Shown: piece by piece, positions 36,898 to 45,266 of the stretch | Position numbering within the stretch: the first letter of the stretch is position 1 | Layout: every line of letters starts with the position of its first letter | Origin: Nocardia bhagyanarayanae | GTDB lineage: Bacteria > Actinomycetota > Actinomycetes > Mycobacteriales > Mycobacteriaceae | Length of the DNA stretch: 64,000 bases | Direction of reading: 5' to 3' | NCBI RefSeq assembly: GCF_006716565.1 | Contig: NZ_VFPG01000001.1 | Coordinates: 186,001 to 250,000 of the forward strand | Notes under the pieces: model-generated | Told to the model about the DNA's origin: nothing | Seen by the model: the letters and a program-made list of their open reading frames with translations, nothing else | Databases searched by the model: none | Translations under genes and position numbers: made by a program

Positions 36898-37533
36898 TCA
36901 ACGCCGCGGCACGAGGCTCGCGGACGCGGCCGCGCGAAGATTCGCGGACGCGCGGGCCCAGCGTCGGCGGGCGCGGTCGGTGTCGGGCTCGATGAAGTTC
37001 GAGATGAGGATGCCGCGCAGGGCGTCCATGGCGGTGTAGACGAAGTCGCGAGCGTCCTTGCGGCGCATCTCGTCCGGGACGAAACGGGCCACCGCCATGA
37101 GCACCGCGTTGTTGACGAACGGCTCGACCTTCTCCATGGCCGAGGCGAGCACCGGGTCGGTCCGGCCGGCGACCCACAGCTCTACGGTCGCGATGAACAG
37201 CGGACCCTGGTGCAGGTCCCACAGGAAGTCCAAGGCCGCGGCGACCGGGTCGGCACCGCTCTCGACCTTGGCCATTTCCCGCATCGCGGTCTCCGCCCGG
37301 CGCTGGGCCAGGTGACTGATCGCGGCGACGACGAGATCGTTCTTCGACCCGAAGTGATGCACCTGCGCCCCGCGCGTGACGCCCGCGCGCTCGGCGACCC
37401 GCGGCGTCGTCGTCCCCGCGTAGCCGTATTCGACCAGGCAGTCGATGGTGGCGTCGAGCAGCCGCACACGCATCTCGCTACTGCGCTGCTCCTGGGTGCG
37501 GCGCTGCGGCTTGTCGGCGGCGGTCCTGGTCAT
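36898..37533 (-). CDS. TetR regulator, probable repressor of the thiolase-led operon
   Basis: 211 residues. The N-terminal HTH reads EMRVRLLDATIDCLVEYGYAG, then RVAERAGVTRGAQVHHFGSKNDLV, typical of TetR proteins. The C-terminal ligand domain has LWDLHQGPLFIATVELWVAGR. The ATG is at 37533. A perfect 18-bp palindrome lies 19-36 bases upstream, and the same site stands before the lipid operon. The parsimonious reading is that it represses itself and that operon and is released by an acyl-CoA or related metabolite. The MFS gene upstream is on the same strand. Confidence 0.9.
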   Translation of the reverse strand: MTRTAADKPQRRTQEQRSSEMRVRLLDATIDCLVEYGYAGTTTPRVAERAGVTRGAQVHHFGSKNDLVVAAISHLAQRRAETAMREMAKVESGADPVAAALDFLWDLHQGPLFIATVELWVAGRTDPVLASAMEKVEPFVNNAVLMAVARFVPDEMRRKDARDFVYTAMDALRGILISNFIEPDTDRARRRWARASANLRAAASASLVPRR

Positions 37534-37551
37534 TCCGACGATTCTACACTT

Positions 37552-37569
37552 ACATACAGATCTGTATGT
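37552..37569. promoter_or_regulatory. Perfect 18-bp palindrome before the TetR gene
   Basis: ACATACAGATCTGTATGT equals its own reverse complement over all 18 bases. It lies directly before the TetR gene start at 37533 and matches the operator at 36436-36453 in both arms. Confidence 0.8.
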
Positions 37570-37610
37570 TCTGGGCTGTCGAGCCACGCGCCCGCAGCCC
37601 CGGGCGATGC

Positions 37611-38825
37611 TCAGCGCTGTCCGGCCCGCCGGGCAAGCCCGGCGGTGACCGTAAACAGCAGCACACCGGCCACCGCCAGCCCCGCGCCCACCACGGCGGG
37701 CGCGGTGTATCCCAGACCCGCGGCGATGACCAGACCGCCGAGCCACGCGCCCGCGGCATTGGCGATGTTCAGCGCCGCGTGATTGAGCGCGGCGGCGAGG
37801 GTCTGGGCGTCGGCGGCGACATCCATCAGCCGGGTCTGGAGGCCGGGCGCGAGCGCCGCGCCGGTCGCGCCGACCAGGAAGGCGCCCGCGGCGGCGGTGA
37901 ACGGATTGTGCGCCGCGGCGACGAAACCCGCGAGCACGACGGCCATGGCGATCATGGCGACGAAGACGGCGCGGTCCACGCCGCGATCGGCGAGCACGCC
38001 ACCGACGATGTTGCCCGCCACCATGCCGAGCCCGAACAGCATCAGCACCAGCGGCACGAAGCCCAGCGACATGCCTGCCACGTCGGTGAGAGTGGTGGTG
38101 ATGTAGGCGTAGACGGCGAACATGCCGCCGAAGCCGACGGCCCCGACCGCCAAGGTCAGCAGCACCTGCGAGCGACGTAGCGCGCCGAGCTCGGTCCTCG
38201 GATCGGTGGTCTTCACGCCGGTGAGCTCCGGCACGAAACGGGCGAGCGCCGCGACCGTCGCGATGCCGATCAGCGCGACCACCACGAAAGCGTCCCGCCA
38301 CCCGAGATGCTGGCCGAGCCAGGTGGCGGCGGGAACGCCGACGACATTGGCGGCGCTCAGGCCCAGCATAACGGCGGCAACCGCTTTGGCTCGCTGCCCG
38401 GCGGGCGCGAGCGTGGCCGCGACCAGCGAGGCGACCCCGAAGTACGCCCCGTGCGGCAGACCGGAGACGAAGCGCGCCACGACCAGGCTCTCGAAGCTCG
38501 GCGCCACGACAGTCGCCGCGTTGCCCACGGTGAACGCGATCATCAACGCGATGAGCAGGCGCTTGCGCGGAACCCGCGCGCAGAGCGCGGCGAGCACCGG
38601 CGCGCCGATCACGACGCCGAGCGCGTACGCGGACACGGCGTGTCCCGCTGTCGGCTCCGAGACGTTCATGGCCTGCGCGATGTCCGGCAGCAAGCCCATG
38701 GTGACGAACTCGGTCGTGCCGATGCCGAAGCCGCCGAGCGCCAGCGCCAGCATCGCGGGGACATGCCAATCGGTCCGCGCCTTGTCGGGCGGAGCGGGCA
38801 GATGGGTGGCTACCTGACTCGTCAC
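37611..38825 (-). CDS. MFS transporter, DHA1 family
   Basis: 404 residues, about 12 hydrophobic helices, beginning MLALALGGFGIGTTEFVTMGLLPDIA, the start typical of AraJ/YdhP-type sugar or drug efflux proteins. Motif A is weak (CARVPRKR) and motif C-like glycines occur in LGLSAANVVGVPAATWLG. It starts at GTG 38825, and the ribosome-binding site GAAGG is very close. It lies upstream of the TetR gene on the same strand, but the palindrome between them suggests separate promoters. The substrate is unknown. Confidence 0.88.
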   Translation of the reverse strand: MTSQVATHLPAPPDKARTDWHVPAMLALALGGFGIGTTEFVTMGLLPDIAQAMNVSEPTAGHAVSAYALGVVIGAPVLAALCARVPRKRLLIALMIAFTVGNAATVVAPSFESLVVARFVSGLPHGAYFGVASLVAATLAPAGQRAKAVAAVMLGLSAANVVGVPAATWLGQHLGWRDAFVVVALIGIATVAALARFVPELTGVKTTDPRTELGALRRSQVLLTLAVGAVGFGGMFAVYAYITTTLTDVAGMSLGFVPLVLMLFGLGMVAGNIVGGVLADRGVDRAVFVAMIAMAVVLAGFVAAAHNPFTAAAGAFLVGATGAALAPGLQTRLMDVAADAQTLAAALNHAALNIANAAGAWLGGLVIAAGLGYTAPAVVGAGLAVAGVLLFTVTAGLARRAGQR

Positions 38826-38928
38826 GCCTTCATGTAACCGGCGCGCACGTCGGATCGCTCCCCGAGCCGACGTGAGTTCGACCACCACTTGGCGCGGCAT
38901 TCGTCCAGTTCACAGGGCATTCCGACAA

Positions 38929-39927
38929 TCAGGACCCGATCGGCTCTCGGCGCGCGAAGGTCCGCCGGTACTCGGCGGGCGTGACCCCGACCACGGACGC
39001 GAAATGGCGGCGCAAATTCGTCGCGGTCCCCAGTCCGGACATGCGGCTGATCCGCTCGATATTGAAGTCGGTTGTCTCCAGCAGCGACTGGGCATGCGCG
39101 AGGCGCTGGTTGAGCAACCACTGCATCGGTGTGGCTCCGGTGGAGCGGTGCAGGCGACGGTGGAAGGTGCGCGGGCTCATATTGGCCTTGGCCGCCAGGG
39201 TGTCGACGGTCAGCGGCTCATCGAGGTGCTCGACGGCCCATTGCAGCACAACGCCTAGGTCGTCCGAGGGCCGCGCGGGCACGTTCCGGTCGACGTACTG
39301 CGCCTGGCCTCCGGACCGGTGCGGCGGGATCACCATGCGGCGCGCGAGCTGGTTGGCCACCTCGGCCCCCATGTCGCGGCGGACCAGGTGCAGGCACAGG
39401 TCCAGCGCCGCGGTCATGCCCGCGCTGGTGAGCACGTCGCCGTCGTCGACGTAGAGCACCGAGTCGTCGACCTCGATGTTCGGGAAGCGCTTCGCCAGCA
39501 TCTCGGCGTGCGCCCAGTGCGCGGTGACCCGCCTGCCGTCCAGCAGACCCGCCGCCGCCAGCGCGAAAGTGCCGTCGCAGAGGGCGACCATGCGCGCGCC
39601 GCGGCGATGCGCGGCGGCCAGTGCGTTCAGCAGCTCGGGTGGCAGTTCGCGTTCGGCGGTCACGCATTCGTGCGCCACCGAGGGCACGATCACGGTGTCG
39701 GCGGTGAGCAGGTCGTCGAGACCGTGCTCGGCGCGCAGGAACGCGCCGAAGCCGATCGGCTGGGTCTGCTGGTCCGGCGCTACCGCGCACACCTTCAGCT
39801 CGTACCAGGCGTCGGCCAGATCCGGCTGCGGCGTGCCGAAAATCGAGGCGACGACGCCCAATTCGTAGAGATCCCAAGGGTGCAGCGCGCCGGGCGCGAT
39901 GGCCATGGCGACGGTTCGACCGGTCAT
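38929..39927 (-). CDS. GlxA-type transcriptional regulator (DJ-1/PfpI plus AraC)
   Basis: 332 residues. Residues 1-190 form a class I glutamine-amidotransferase-like (DJ-1/PfpI) domain with ARMVALCDGTFALAAAGLLDGRRVTAHW; the nucleophile-elbow Cys is present (ALCDG). Residues 225-330 are an AraC-type double HTH: LAAKANMSPRTFHRRLHRSTGATPMQWL and ISRMSGLGTATNLRRHF. Such proteins usually activate or repress adjacent divergent genes. The neighbour is a 6PGDH-like reductase gene across a 120-base gap. The ATG is at 39927. Confidence 0.92.
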   Translation of the reverse strand: MTGRTVAMAIAPGALHPWDLYELGVVASIFGTPQPDLADAWYELKVCAVAPDQQTQPIGFGAFLRAEHGLDDLLTADTVIVPSVAHECVTAERELPPELLNALAAAHRRGARMVALCDGTFALAAAGLLDGRRVTAHWAHAEMLAKRFPNIEVDDSVLYVDDGDVLTSAGMTAALDLCLHLVRRDMGAEVANQLARRMVIPPHRSGGQAQYVDRNVPARPSDDLGVVLQWAVEHLDEPLTVDTLAAKANMSPRTFHRRLHRSTGATPMQWLLNQRLAHAQSLLETTDFNIERISRMSGLGTATNLRRHFASVVGVTPAEYRRTFARREPIGS

Positions 39928-40047
39928 GCCCCCAGTATGGCAGTAATAGTTCGCTAAGCGTCAGTCCTGCCACTCACACCTCGGCGGTCATGTCGCGAAG
40001 ACTGGTCGACGGGCGCCCACCCGACAGAACGACACGACGGAGGAATC

Positions 40048-40935
40048 ATGAGCAAGACATCGGTCACCGTGCTGGGTCTCGGGCGGATGGGCGCGGCGAT
40101 CGCCGAGGTCTTCGTGCGCAACGGTCACCCGACCACCGTGTGGAATCGCACGCCGGGCAAGGCGATTCACCTCGACGAGCTCGGCGCACGGCGCACGGAC
40201 GACGTCGCCGAGGCGGTCGCGGCTGGCGAGCTGATCGTCACCGTGCTCGCCGACACGGCGGCCGCCGGGGACCAGCTCGTCCCGCTCGGCGCGGCGCTGC
40301 GCGGGCGGACGGTGCTCAACGTGGCCACCGGCCGCCCCGACACCGCCCGCGAGCTGGCCGAACGATTCGCGGAGCACGGTGCGCGCTTCCTGGACGGCGG
40401 CATCTTCGGCGTTCCGCAGACGGTGGGCACGCCCGAGACGCTGCTCGTCTACAGCGGCGAGTCCGGCGCGCAGGCCGAATTCGCGGAGGTGATAGCGGAA
40501 TTGGGCGCGACGAAGTACGTCGGCGCGGACGCGGGTCTCGCGGCGCTGCACGACATGGCGGTGCTCGGCGGGATGTACGGGCTGTTCGGCGGCTTCTTCC
40601 AGGCGACGGCGATGGTGCACACCGAGCGGGTCTCCGCGGTCGATTTCACCGACACGTTCCTGGTGCCCTGGCTGCGCGCGCTGCTCGACATGCTGCCCAC
40701 GCTGGCCGCCGAGATCGACTCGCGGGAGTTCCCGGTGAACTTCTCCGATCTCGCGGTCAACGCGGCGGGTCTCGCCGACATCCGCACGACCAGCCGAAAC
40801 CAAGGCGTGGCAACGGATCTGCTCGATCCGCTACAGCGCCTGTTCGACGCCGAGGTCGAACGTGGGCACGGCACCGCCAGTTTCACCAGGGCGTTCGCCG
40901 GACTGCTCGACGCACCGGTGCCATCCGCAGGCTGA
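40048..40935 (+). CDS. NAD(P)-dependent oxidoreductase, 6PGDH/imine-reductase type
   Basis: 295 residues. The N-terminal Rossmann domain has GLGRMG (10-15) and VWNRTPGKA, indicating NADPH preference from the Asn-Arg-Thr. The C-terminal part is all-helical with LFGGFFQATAMVHTE and SRNQGVATDLLDPL, as in imine reductases and beta-hydroxyacid dehydrogenases. The ATG at 40048 has GGAGG six bases upstream. It is divergent from the GlxA-type regulator, which is its likely controller. The substrate is uncertain: an imine, a ketone or a hydroxyacid. Confidence 0.85.
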   Translation: MSKTSVTVLGLGRMGAAIAEVFVRNGHPTTVWNRTPGKAIHLDELGARRTDDVAEAVAAGELIVTVLADTAAAGDQLVPLGAALRGRTVLNVATGRPDTARELAERFAEHGARFLDGGIFGVPQTVGTPETLLVYSGESGAQAEFAEVIAELGATKYVGADAGLAALHDMAVLGGMYGLFGGFFQATAMVHTERVSAVDFTDTFLVPWLRALLDMLPTLAAEIDSREFPVNFSDLAVNAAGLADIRTTSRNQGVATDLLDPLQRLFDAEVERGHGTASFTRAFAGLLDAPVPSAG

Positions 40936-40960
40936 CGGCCGCGCAACCGCGAATACACGT

Positions 40961-40997
40961 CGGGCACCCGTTCCACCGCGAGGTGGGCGGGTGCCCG
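40961..40997. terminator. Hairpin terminator
   Basis: CGGGCACCCG and CGGGTGCCCG form a perfect 10-bp stem after the reductase gene. Confidence 0.65.
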
Positions 40998-41006
40998 GCT
41001 CAACCC

Positions 41007-41030
41007 CGGCGCTGGGAGATCCCAGCGCCG
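41007..41030. terminator. Second hairpin, before the icd stop
   Basis: CGGCGCTGGG and CCCAGCGCCG form a perfect 10-bp stem on an AGAT loop, between the convergent reductase and icd genes. It probably serves the icd transcript. Confidence 0.7.
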
Positions 41031-41070
41031 GTCGGGGTCGGACGGATCGCGTCCGGCCCCCGGTGCCGAC

Positions 41071-42288
41071 TCAGCGCAAGGCGCGAGCCAGGTTCGCGTC
41101 GAGCGCGCCGAGGAACTCCTCGGTGGTCAGGTAACCCTGGTCGCCGCCGACGAGCAGCGCGAGGTCCTTGGTCATCTGGCCGCCCTCGACGGTCTTGATG
41201 ACGACGTCCTCGAGTGTCTGCGCGAAGCCGATCACCTCGGGGGTGTTGTCCAGCTTGCCGCGGTGCTCGAGGCCACGGGTCCAGGCGAAGATCGACGCGA
41301 TCGGGTTGGTCGAGGTCGGCTTGCCCTGCTGGTGCTGGCGGTAGTGCCGGGTGACGGTGCCGTGCGCGGCCTCGGCCTCGCAGGTCTTGCCGTCCGGGGT
41401 CAGCAGCACGGAGGTCATCAGGCCGAGCGAACCGAAGCCCTGGGCCACGGTGTCGGACTGCACGTCGCCGTCGTAGTTCTTGCAGGCCCAGACGTAGCCG
41501 CCCTCCCACTTCATGGAGGAGGCGACCATGTCGTCGATGAGGCGGTGCTCGTAGGTCAGGCCCGCCGCGTCGAACTGGCTCTTGAACTCGGTGTCGAAGA
41601 TCTCCTGGAAGGTGTCCTTGAACATGCCGTCGTAGGCCTTCAGGATGGTGTTCTTCGTCGACATGTAGACGGGGTAGTTCTGCTGCAGGCCGTAGTTGAA
41701 CGACGCGCGCGCGAAGTCCTCGATGGACTTCTTGAAGTTGTACATGCCCATGATGACGCCGCCCTCGTCCGGCATCTTCACGACCTCGTGCACGATCGGC
41801 TCGCTGCCGTCCTCGGGGGTGAAGGTCAGGGTGACGGTTCCCGACTGGAAGACCTTGAAGTCGGTGGCGCGGTACTGGTCGCCGAAGGCGTGGCGGCCGA
41901 TGATGATCGGCTTGGTCCAGCCGGGAACCAGTCGCGGAACGTTGGAGATGATGATCGGCGCGCGGAAGATGGTGCCGCCGAGGATGTTGCGGATGGTGCC
42001 GTTGGGCGAGCGCCACATCTTCTTGAGGCCGAACTCCTCGACGCGGGCCTCGTCCGGGGTGATCGTGGCACACTTCACGCCGACGCCGTGCTGCTTGATG
42101 GCGTTGGCCGCGTCGATGGTGACCTGGTCGTCCGTCTTGTCCCGATACTCGATGCCGAGGTCGTAGTACTCGAGGTTCACGTCGAGGTACGGGTGGATCA
42201 GCTTGTCCTTGATGAACTGCCAGATGATCCGGGTCATCTCATCACCGTCGAGTTCGACGACGGTGCCTTCAACCTTGATCTTGGACAT
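41071..42288 (-). CDS. icd: NADP-dependent isocitrate dehydrogenase
   Basis: A TCA-cycle enzyme oxidising isocitrate to 2-oxoglutarate. Its 405 residues match the homodimeric eukaryote-like class II IDH. Visible segments are the N-terminal [12 protein letters not shown], the substrate-binding SPNGTIRN, the [10 protein letters not shown] and [10 protein letters not shown] stretches, and the NADP-binding [13 protein letters not shown]. It corresponds to M. tuberculosis icd1 (Rv3339c), which likewise precedes the met genes. The ATG at 42288 has AGGAGG 12 bases upstream. Its promoter region is in the 351-base gap that follows. Confidence 0.97.
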   Translation of the reverse strand: MSKIKVEGTVVELDGDEMTRIIWQFIKDKLIHPYLDVNLEYYDLGIEYRDKTDDQVTIDAANAIKQHGVGVKCATITPDEARVEEFGLKKMWRSPNGTIRNILGGTIFRAPIIISNVPRLVPGWTKPIIIGRHAFGDQYRATDFKVFQSGTVTLTFTPEDGSEPIVHEVVKMPDEGGVIMGMYNFKKSIEDFARASFNYGLQQNYPVYMSTKNTILKAYDGMFKDTFQEIFDTEFKSQFDAAGLTYEHRLIDDMVASSMKWEGGYVWACKNYDGDVQSDTVAQGFGSLGLMTSVLLTPDGKTCEAEAAHGTVTRHYRQHQQGKPTSTNPIASIFAWTRGLEHRGKLDNTPEVIGFAQTLEDVVIKTVEGGQMTKDLALLVGGDQGYLTTEEFLGALDANLARALR

Positions 42289-42639
42289 GGATCTTCGTGT
42301 CCTCCTAGGATGGTGCCCTTATTGCACGGCCAGGCGAACACGCTTGTGAGCGGACCCCAGCTGTTCAACAGACAACGTATATGTACCGCGTTGTTTGCGG
42401 GACGTGTGGTGCAAGCAAGACAAGCGTACTGCTGCCGACGATCTCACCGCGCGGGGAGGGCCCACTGTGCGGACTCCAAGACGGTTACCCACGAGTAGCC
42501 CCACGAGTGATCCCAACCACTTTCTCCATCATGTCATCCCGGGCAAGTCGAGCGCTCCGACCTGCGCGGGAACCGAACGGCGACCGGACGCGCGATACGG
42601 CCCGCGCACCTTCGATGCGCGGGCCGTATCCGGTGTTGC
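42289..42639. other. Intergenic region upstream of icd
   Basis: This stretch holds the icd leader and promoter and the terminator of the MFS gene. ACAACG (42372-42377) and CGTTGT (42389-42394) form an inverted pair around a TATATGTACC centre, a possible regulator site in the icd promoter. No protein gene is supported. Confidence 0.5.
42594..42630. terminator. Hairpin terminator after the MFS gene
   Basis: GATACGGCCCGCGCA and TGCGCGGGCCGTATC form a perfect 15-bp stem with a seven-base loop, just past the MFS stop at 42640. Confidence 0.85.
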
Positions 42640-44133
42640 TCAGACCGCGAGCGGGACGCGAAGGCTCTCCTCCGCGTCCTCGGCGAAGTCCGTCGGCTTG
42701 GCCTTGATCATCAGCGCGATCACCGGGATCGCGGCGAGGAAGAAGCCCGCGCCGACGTAGAACGCGACGTCGTAGCTGTAGATGGCGGCGCGAGCGGCCA
42801 GATCGTCGACCGTCGGATTGTCGGCGAGGTAGTCCTTGGCCGCCTGCACCGAGATGGTGGTGAGCAGCGCGGTGCCGACCGCGCCGCCGACCTGCTGGGC
42901 GGCGTTGAGCAACGCGCTGGCGACACCGGCGTCGGCCTCGTCCACCCGGTGCAGCGCCACCGCCTGCATGCCGACGAACAGCGGTCCCATGCCGAGCGCG
43001 ATCAGCAGCTGGGCGGGCAGCACACCGGCGGCATAGCTGTCGCCGTAGCTCAGCTGCGCGAGCCAGAGCAACCCGACCACGCCGAGCGCGGCGCCCGCGA
43101 TCATCAGCGGACGCGGTCCGAGCTTGGGCAGCAGCGCGCTGGTGATGCCCGCCGACACCGCGATGCCCACGGGGAACGGCAGGAACGCGACGCCCGCCTT
43201 CAGCGGCGAGTAGCCGAGCGTGACCTGGAAGTAGAAGCTCAGGAACAGGAACATCGCGAACATCGCGATGGGGATCAGCAGTGCGGCGAGCAGCGCGCCG
43301 CCACGGTTGCTCTCCCCCGGGATGCGCAGGGGCAACAGCGGATTCGCCGAACGACGCTCGATGGCGACGAACGCGACGAGCAGCGCGAGCCCGGCGACGA
43401 GCAGCGCGAGGGTGCCGCCCGAGGTCCAGCCGTGATCGGCGGCGCGGCTGAAGCCGTACACGATGGCGATCAAGCCCGCCGTCACCGTGACGGCGCCGGG
43501 CACGTCGTAGCCGCCGGTACGCGGCGCGGGCACGTCCTTGATGACGAACGCGAGCGCGCCGACGAACGCGAGAATCGCGATGGGGGTGTTGACCAGCAGG
43601 GTCCACCGCCAGGACGCGTATTCGGTGAGCGCGCCGCCCGCGATCAGGCCGATGGCGGCGCCGCCCGCGGAGATGCCCGCGAACACCGCGAAGGCGCGGG
43701 CCCGCTCCTTCGCCTCGGTGAACGTCACCGAGACCAGTGCGAGCGCGGCGGGTGCGAGCAGCGCTGCGAAGGCGCCTTGCAAGCCGCGGCCCGCGAAGAG
43801 CTGGGCGCCGTTCTGCGCCAGACCCGCGAGCGCCGAAGCGGCCGCGAAGCCGACGAGGCCGACCAGGAAGATCCTGCGGCGGCCGAGGTAGTCGGCAAGG
43901 CGGCCGCCGAGCAGCAGCAGGCCGCCGAAGATCAGCGTGTACGCCGTGAGGGCCCACTGCTTGTCGCCCTCGCTGATGCCGAGGTCACGCTGCGCGAACG
44001 GCAGCGCGATGGTCACGATGGTCGCGTCGAGGACCACCATCAGCTGGGCCAGGCCGATTACGCCGAGCGCCAGCCAGCGGGCCGAGTCGCGCCGGTCGCC
44101 CGGCGCGTGCACCGCTGTCGATATCTCGCTCAC
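42640..44133 (-). CDS. MFS drug exporter, DHA2 family
   Basis: 497 residues with about 14 hydrophobic helices. It starts after a short polar N-terminus with WLALGVIGLAQLMVVLDATIVTIALP, the DHA2 signature helix, and has motif A GGRLADYLGRRR. Proton-coupled efflux of drugs or metabolites is the expected role. The start is GTG 44133 with GAGGAG six bases upstream. It is divergent from a TetR gene; three half-sites lie over the shared promoter region. The gene ends at a strong terminator. Confidence 0.93.
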   Translation of the reverse strand: MSEISTAVHAPGDRRDSARWLALGVIGLAQLMVVLDATIVTIALPFAQRDLGISEGDKQWALTAYTLIFGGLLLLGGRLADYLGRRRIFLVGLVGFAAASALAGLAQNGAQLFAGRGLQGAFAALLAPAALALVSVTFTEAKERARAFAVFAGISAGGAAIGLIAGGALTEYASWRWTLLVNTPIAILAFVGALAFVIKDVPAPRTGGYDVPGAVTVTAGLIAIVYGFSRAADHGWTSGGTLALLVAGLALLVAFVAIERRSANPLLPLRIPGESNRGGALLAALLIPIAMFAMFLFLSFYFQVTLGYSPLKAGVAFLPFPVGIAVSAGITSALLPKLGPRPLMIAGAALGVVGLLWLAQLSYGDSYAAGVLPAQLLIALGMGPLFVGMQAVALHRVDEADAGVASALLNAAQQVGGAVGTALLTTISVQAAKDYLADNPTVDDLAARAAIYSYDVAFYVGAGFFLAAIPVIALMIKAKPTDFAEDAEESLRVPLAV

Positions 44134-44183
44134 CTTGTCTCCTCGTCGTTCGGAAGTGCGCGTGCGGCCAATCCTGTCACTGA

Positions 44184-44230
44184 CAGACATTTGGCGTCAA
44201 TAGAAAAATGTCGCAATCAGACATTTGCCG
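44184..44230. promoter_or_regulatory. Divergent promoter with repeated operator half-sites
   Basis: CAGACATTTGGCG (44184-44196) and CAGACATTTGCCG (44218-44230) are near-identical direct repeats. Between them AAATGTC (44206-44212) is the inverse, giving GACATTT-N13-AAATGTC. The sites overlap the MFS promoter (TTGACG on the minus strand). They probably bind the divergent TetR protein. Confidence 0.6.
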
Positions 44231-44271
44231 GATCATGACAGATGACCGACCGTCTGAGTTACAGTGGGGAG

Positions 44272-45018
44272 ATGCTCGACTCATCGACGTCGGCGGACAC
44301 GACGCAGGAAGCCGCGGCTACCAGGCAGGACATCCCGCCCGAGCCCGGCGGGCACGCGGACCGCGAGAACACCGCGCCCCTCGGGCTGCGCGAGCGCAAG
44401 AAGCAGCAGACGAGATTGCGCATCATGAACGTCGCGCTCGAACTGTGCGACGCCCAAGGCTTCGACGCGACCACGGTCGAGCAGATCGCGAACGCGGCCG
44501 ACGTCTCGCCGCGCACCGTCAACCGGTATTTCGAAACCAAGGAGGACATCGTCCTCGCGCCCATCCTCGACTTCGGTCAGATGGTTGCCGACAAGTTGCG
44601 AGAACAGCCGCCGAACGGCAACCAGCTGCACGCGCTGTGCAACGCCTATCTCCAGGTGATCGACGACGCGGCGTCCGAGAACTCGGCGGTGTCGTTCTGC
44701 AGGTTCCAGCAGATGCAACGGGTCGTGCGCGACAGTCCCTCCGTCAACAGCCGCGCGCTGGAGTTCGCCGACAGCAAGTCCGACGCGATCACCGCGGTGC
44801 TCGCCGAACGTCTCGGCACCACACAAGGGGCGCTGAGCGTGCGATTGATCGTCTCGACCTGGCAGATGCTGTGTCATCTCGCGATGGACGTGCACGGCGA
44901 GCTGATCGTGGACGGCGATCCGGAGACCGCGGTGCGCGCGGCGCGGGCGACGTTGCTCGACGCGTACGCGGAGTTCATGCGGGTCTGTACGGAACCGGTG
45001 GCCGAATCGGCGGAGTGA
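44272..45018 (+). CDS. TetR family regulator of the divergent exporter
   Basis: 248 residues. After a 45-residue polar N-terminal extension comes RKKQQTRLRIMNVALELCD and the HTH TTVEQIANAADVSPRTVNRYFETKED. The HTH closely resembles that of the TetR at 20639. The C-terminal ligand domain has TWQMLCHLAMDVHGELI. ATG 44272 lies six bases after TACAGT (44260-44265), indicating a leaderless mRNA; an in-frame ATG at 44242 would lie before this -10. It likely controls the divergent exporter. Confidence 0.9.
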   Translation: MLDSSTSADTTQEAAATRQDIPPEPGGHADRENTAPLGLRERKKQQTRLRIMNVALELCDAQGFDATTVEQIANAADVSPRTVNRYFETKEDIVLAPILDFGQMVADKLREQPPNGNQLHALCNAYLQVIDDAASENSAVSFCRFQQMQRVVRDSPSVNSRALEFADSKSDAITAVLAERLGTTQGALSVRLIVSTWQMLCHLAMDVHGELIVDGDPETAVRAARATLLDAYAEFMRVCTEPVAESAE

Positions 45019-45056
45019 GATCGGCTACGAATTTCGGTCATTGGCCGCCCGCCAGC

Positions 45057-45062
45057 TACCAT
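45057..45062 (+). promoter_or_regulatory. -10 hexamer of the met operon
   Basis: TACCAT lies seven to eight bases before the first base of the SAM-IV aptamer, consistent with transcription starting at the riboswitch. Confidence 0.5.
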
Positions 45063-45068
45063 GTCCGT

Positions 45069-45187
45069 CAGGTCATGAGTGCCAGCGCCAAGCCCCGGCT
45101 CGCTGGACGGCAACCCTCCAGCAGCGGTGGGGTGCTCCGGGTGATGACCGGGCCCTCGAAGGTCGAGGGCAAGCGCGCTGTCAGGAG
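45069..45187 (+). promoter_or_regulatory. SAM-IV riboswitch
   Basis: The leader matches the actinobacterial SAM-IV aptamer: GGTCATGAG opening, the GCCAGCG...CGCTGG stem, the CGGCAACCCTCC core, GGTGGGGTGC and the closing ATGACC (45144-45149), which pairs with GGTCAT (45071-45076). A separate CCCTCGA/TCGAGGG hairpin (45153-45169) and an AAGCGCG 3' segment for the pseudoknot follow. SAM binding is expected to repress the downstream metY-metX genes, probably at translation or by attenuation. This class is known upstream of the same genes in mycobacteria. Confidence 0.9.
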
Positions 45188-45266
45188 GTTCCCGGAAATG
45201 TGTTGTCCTGGATAGACCGCATCACCGATCTCGTTAGTCCGGCGAACAACTCTTGTGGAGCATGAC

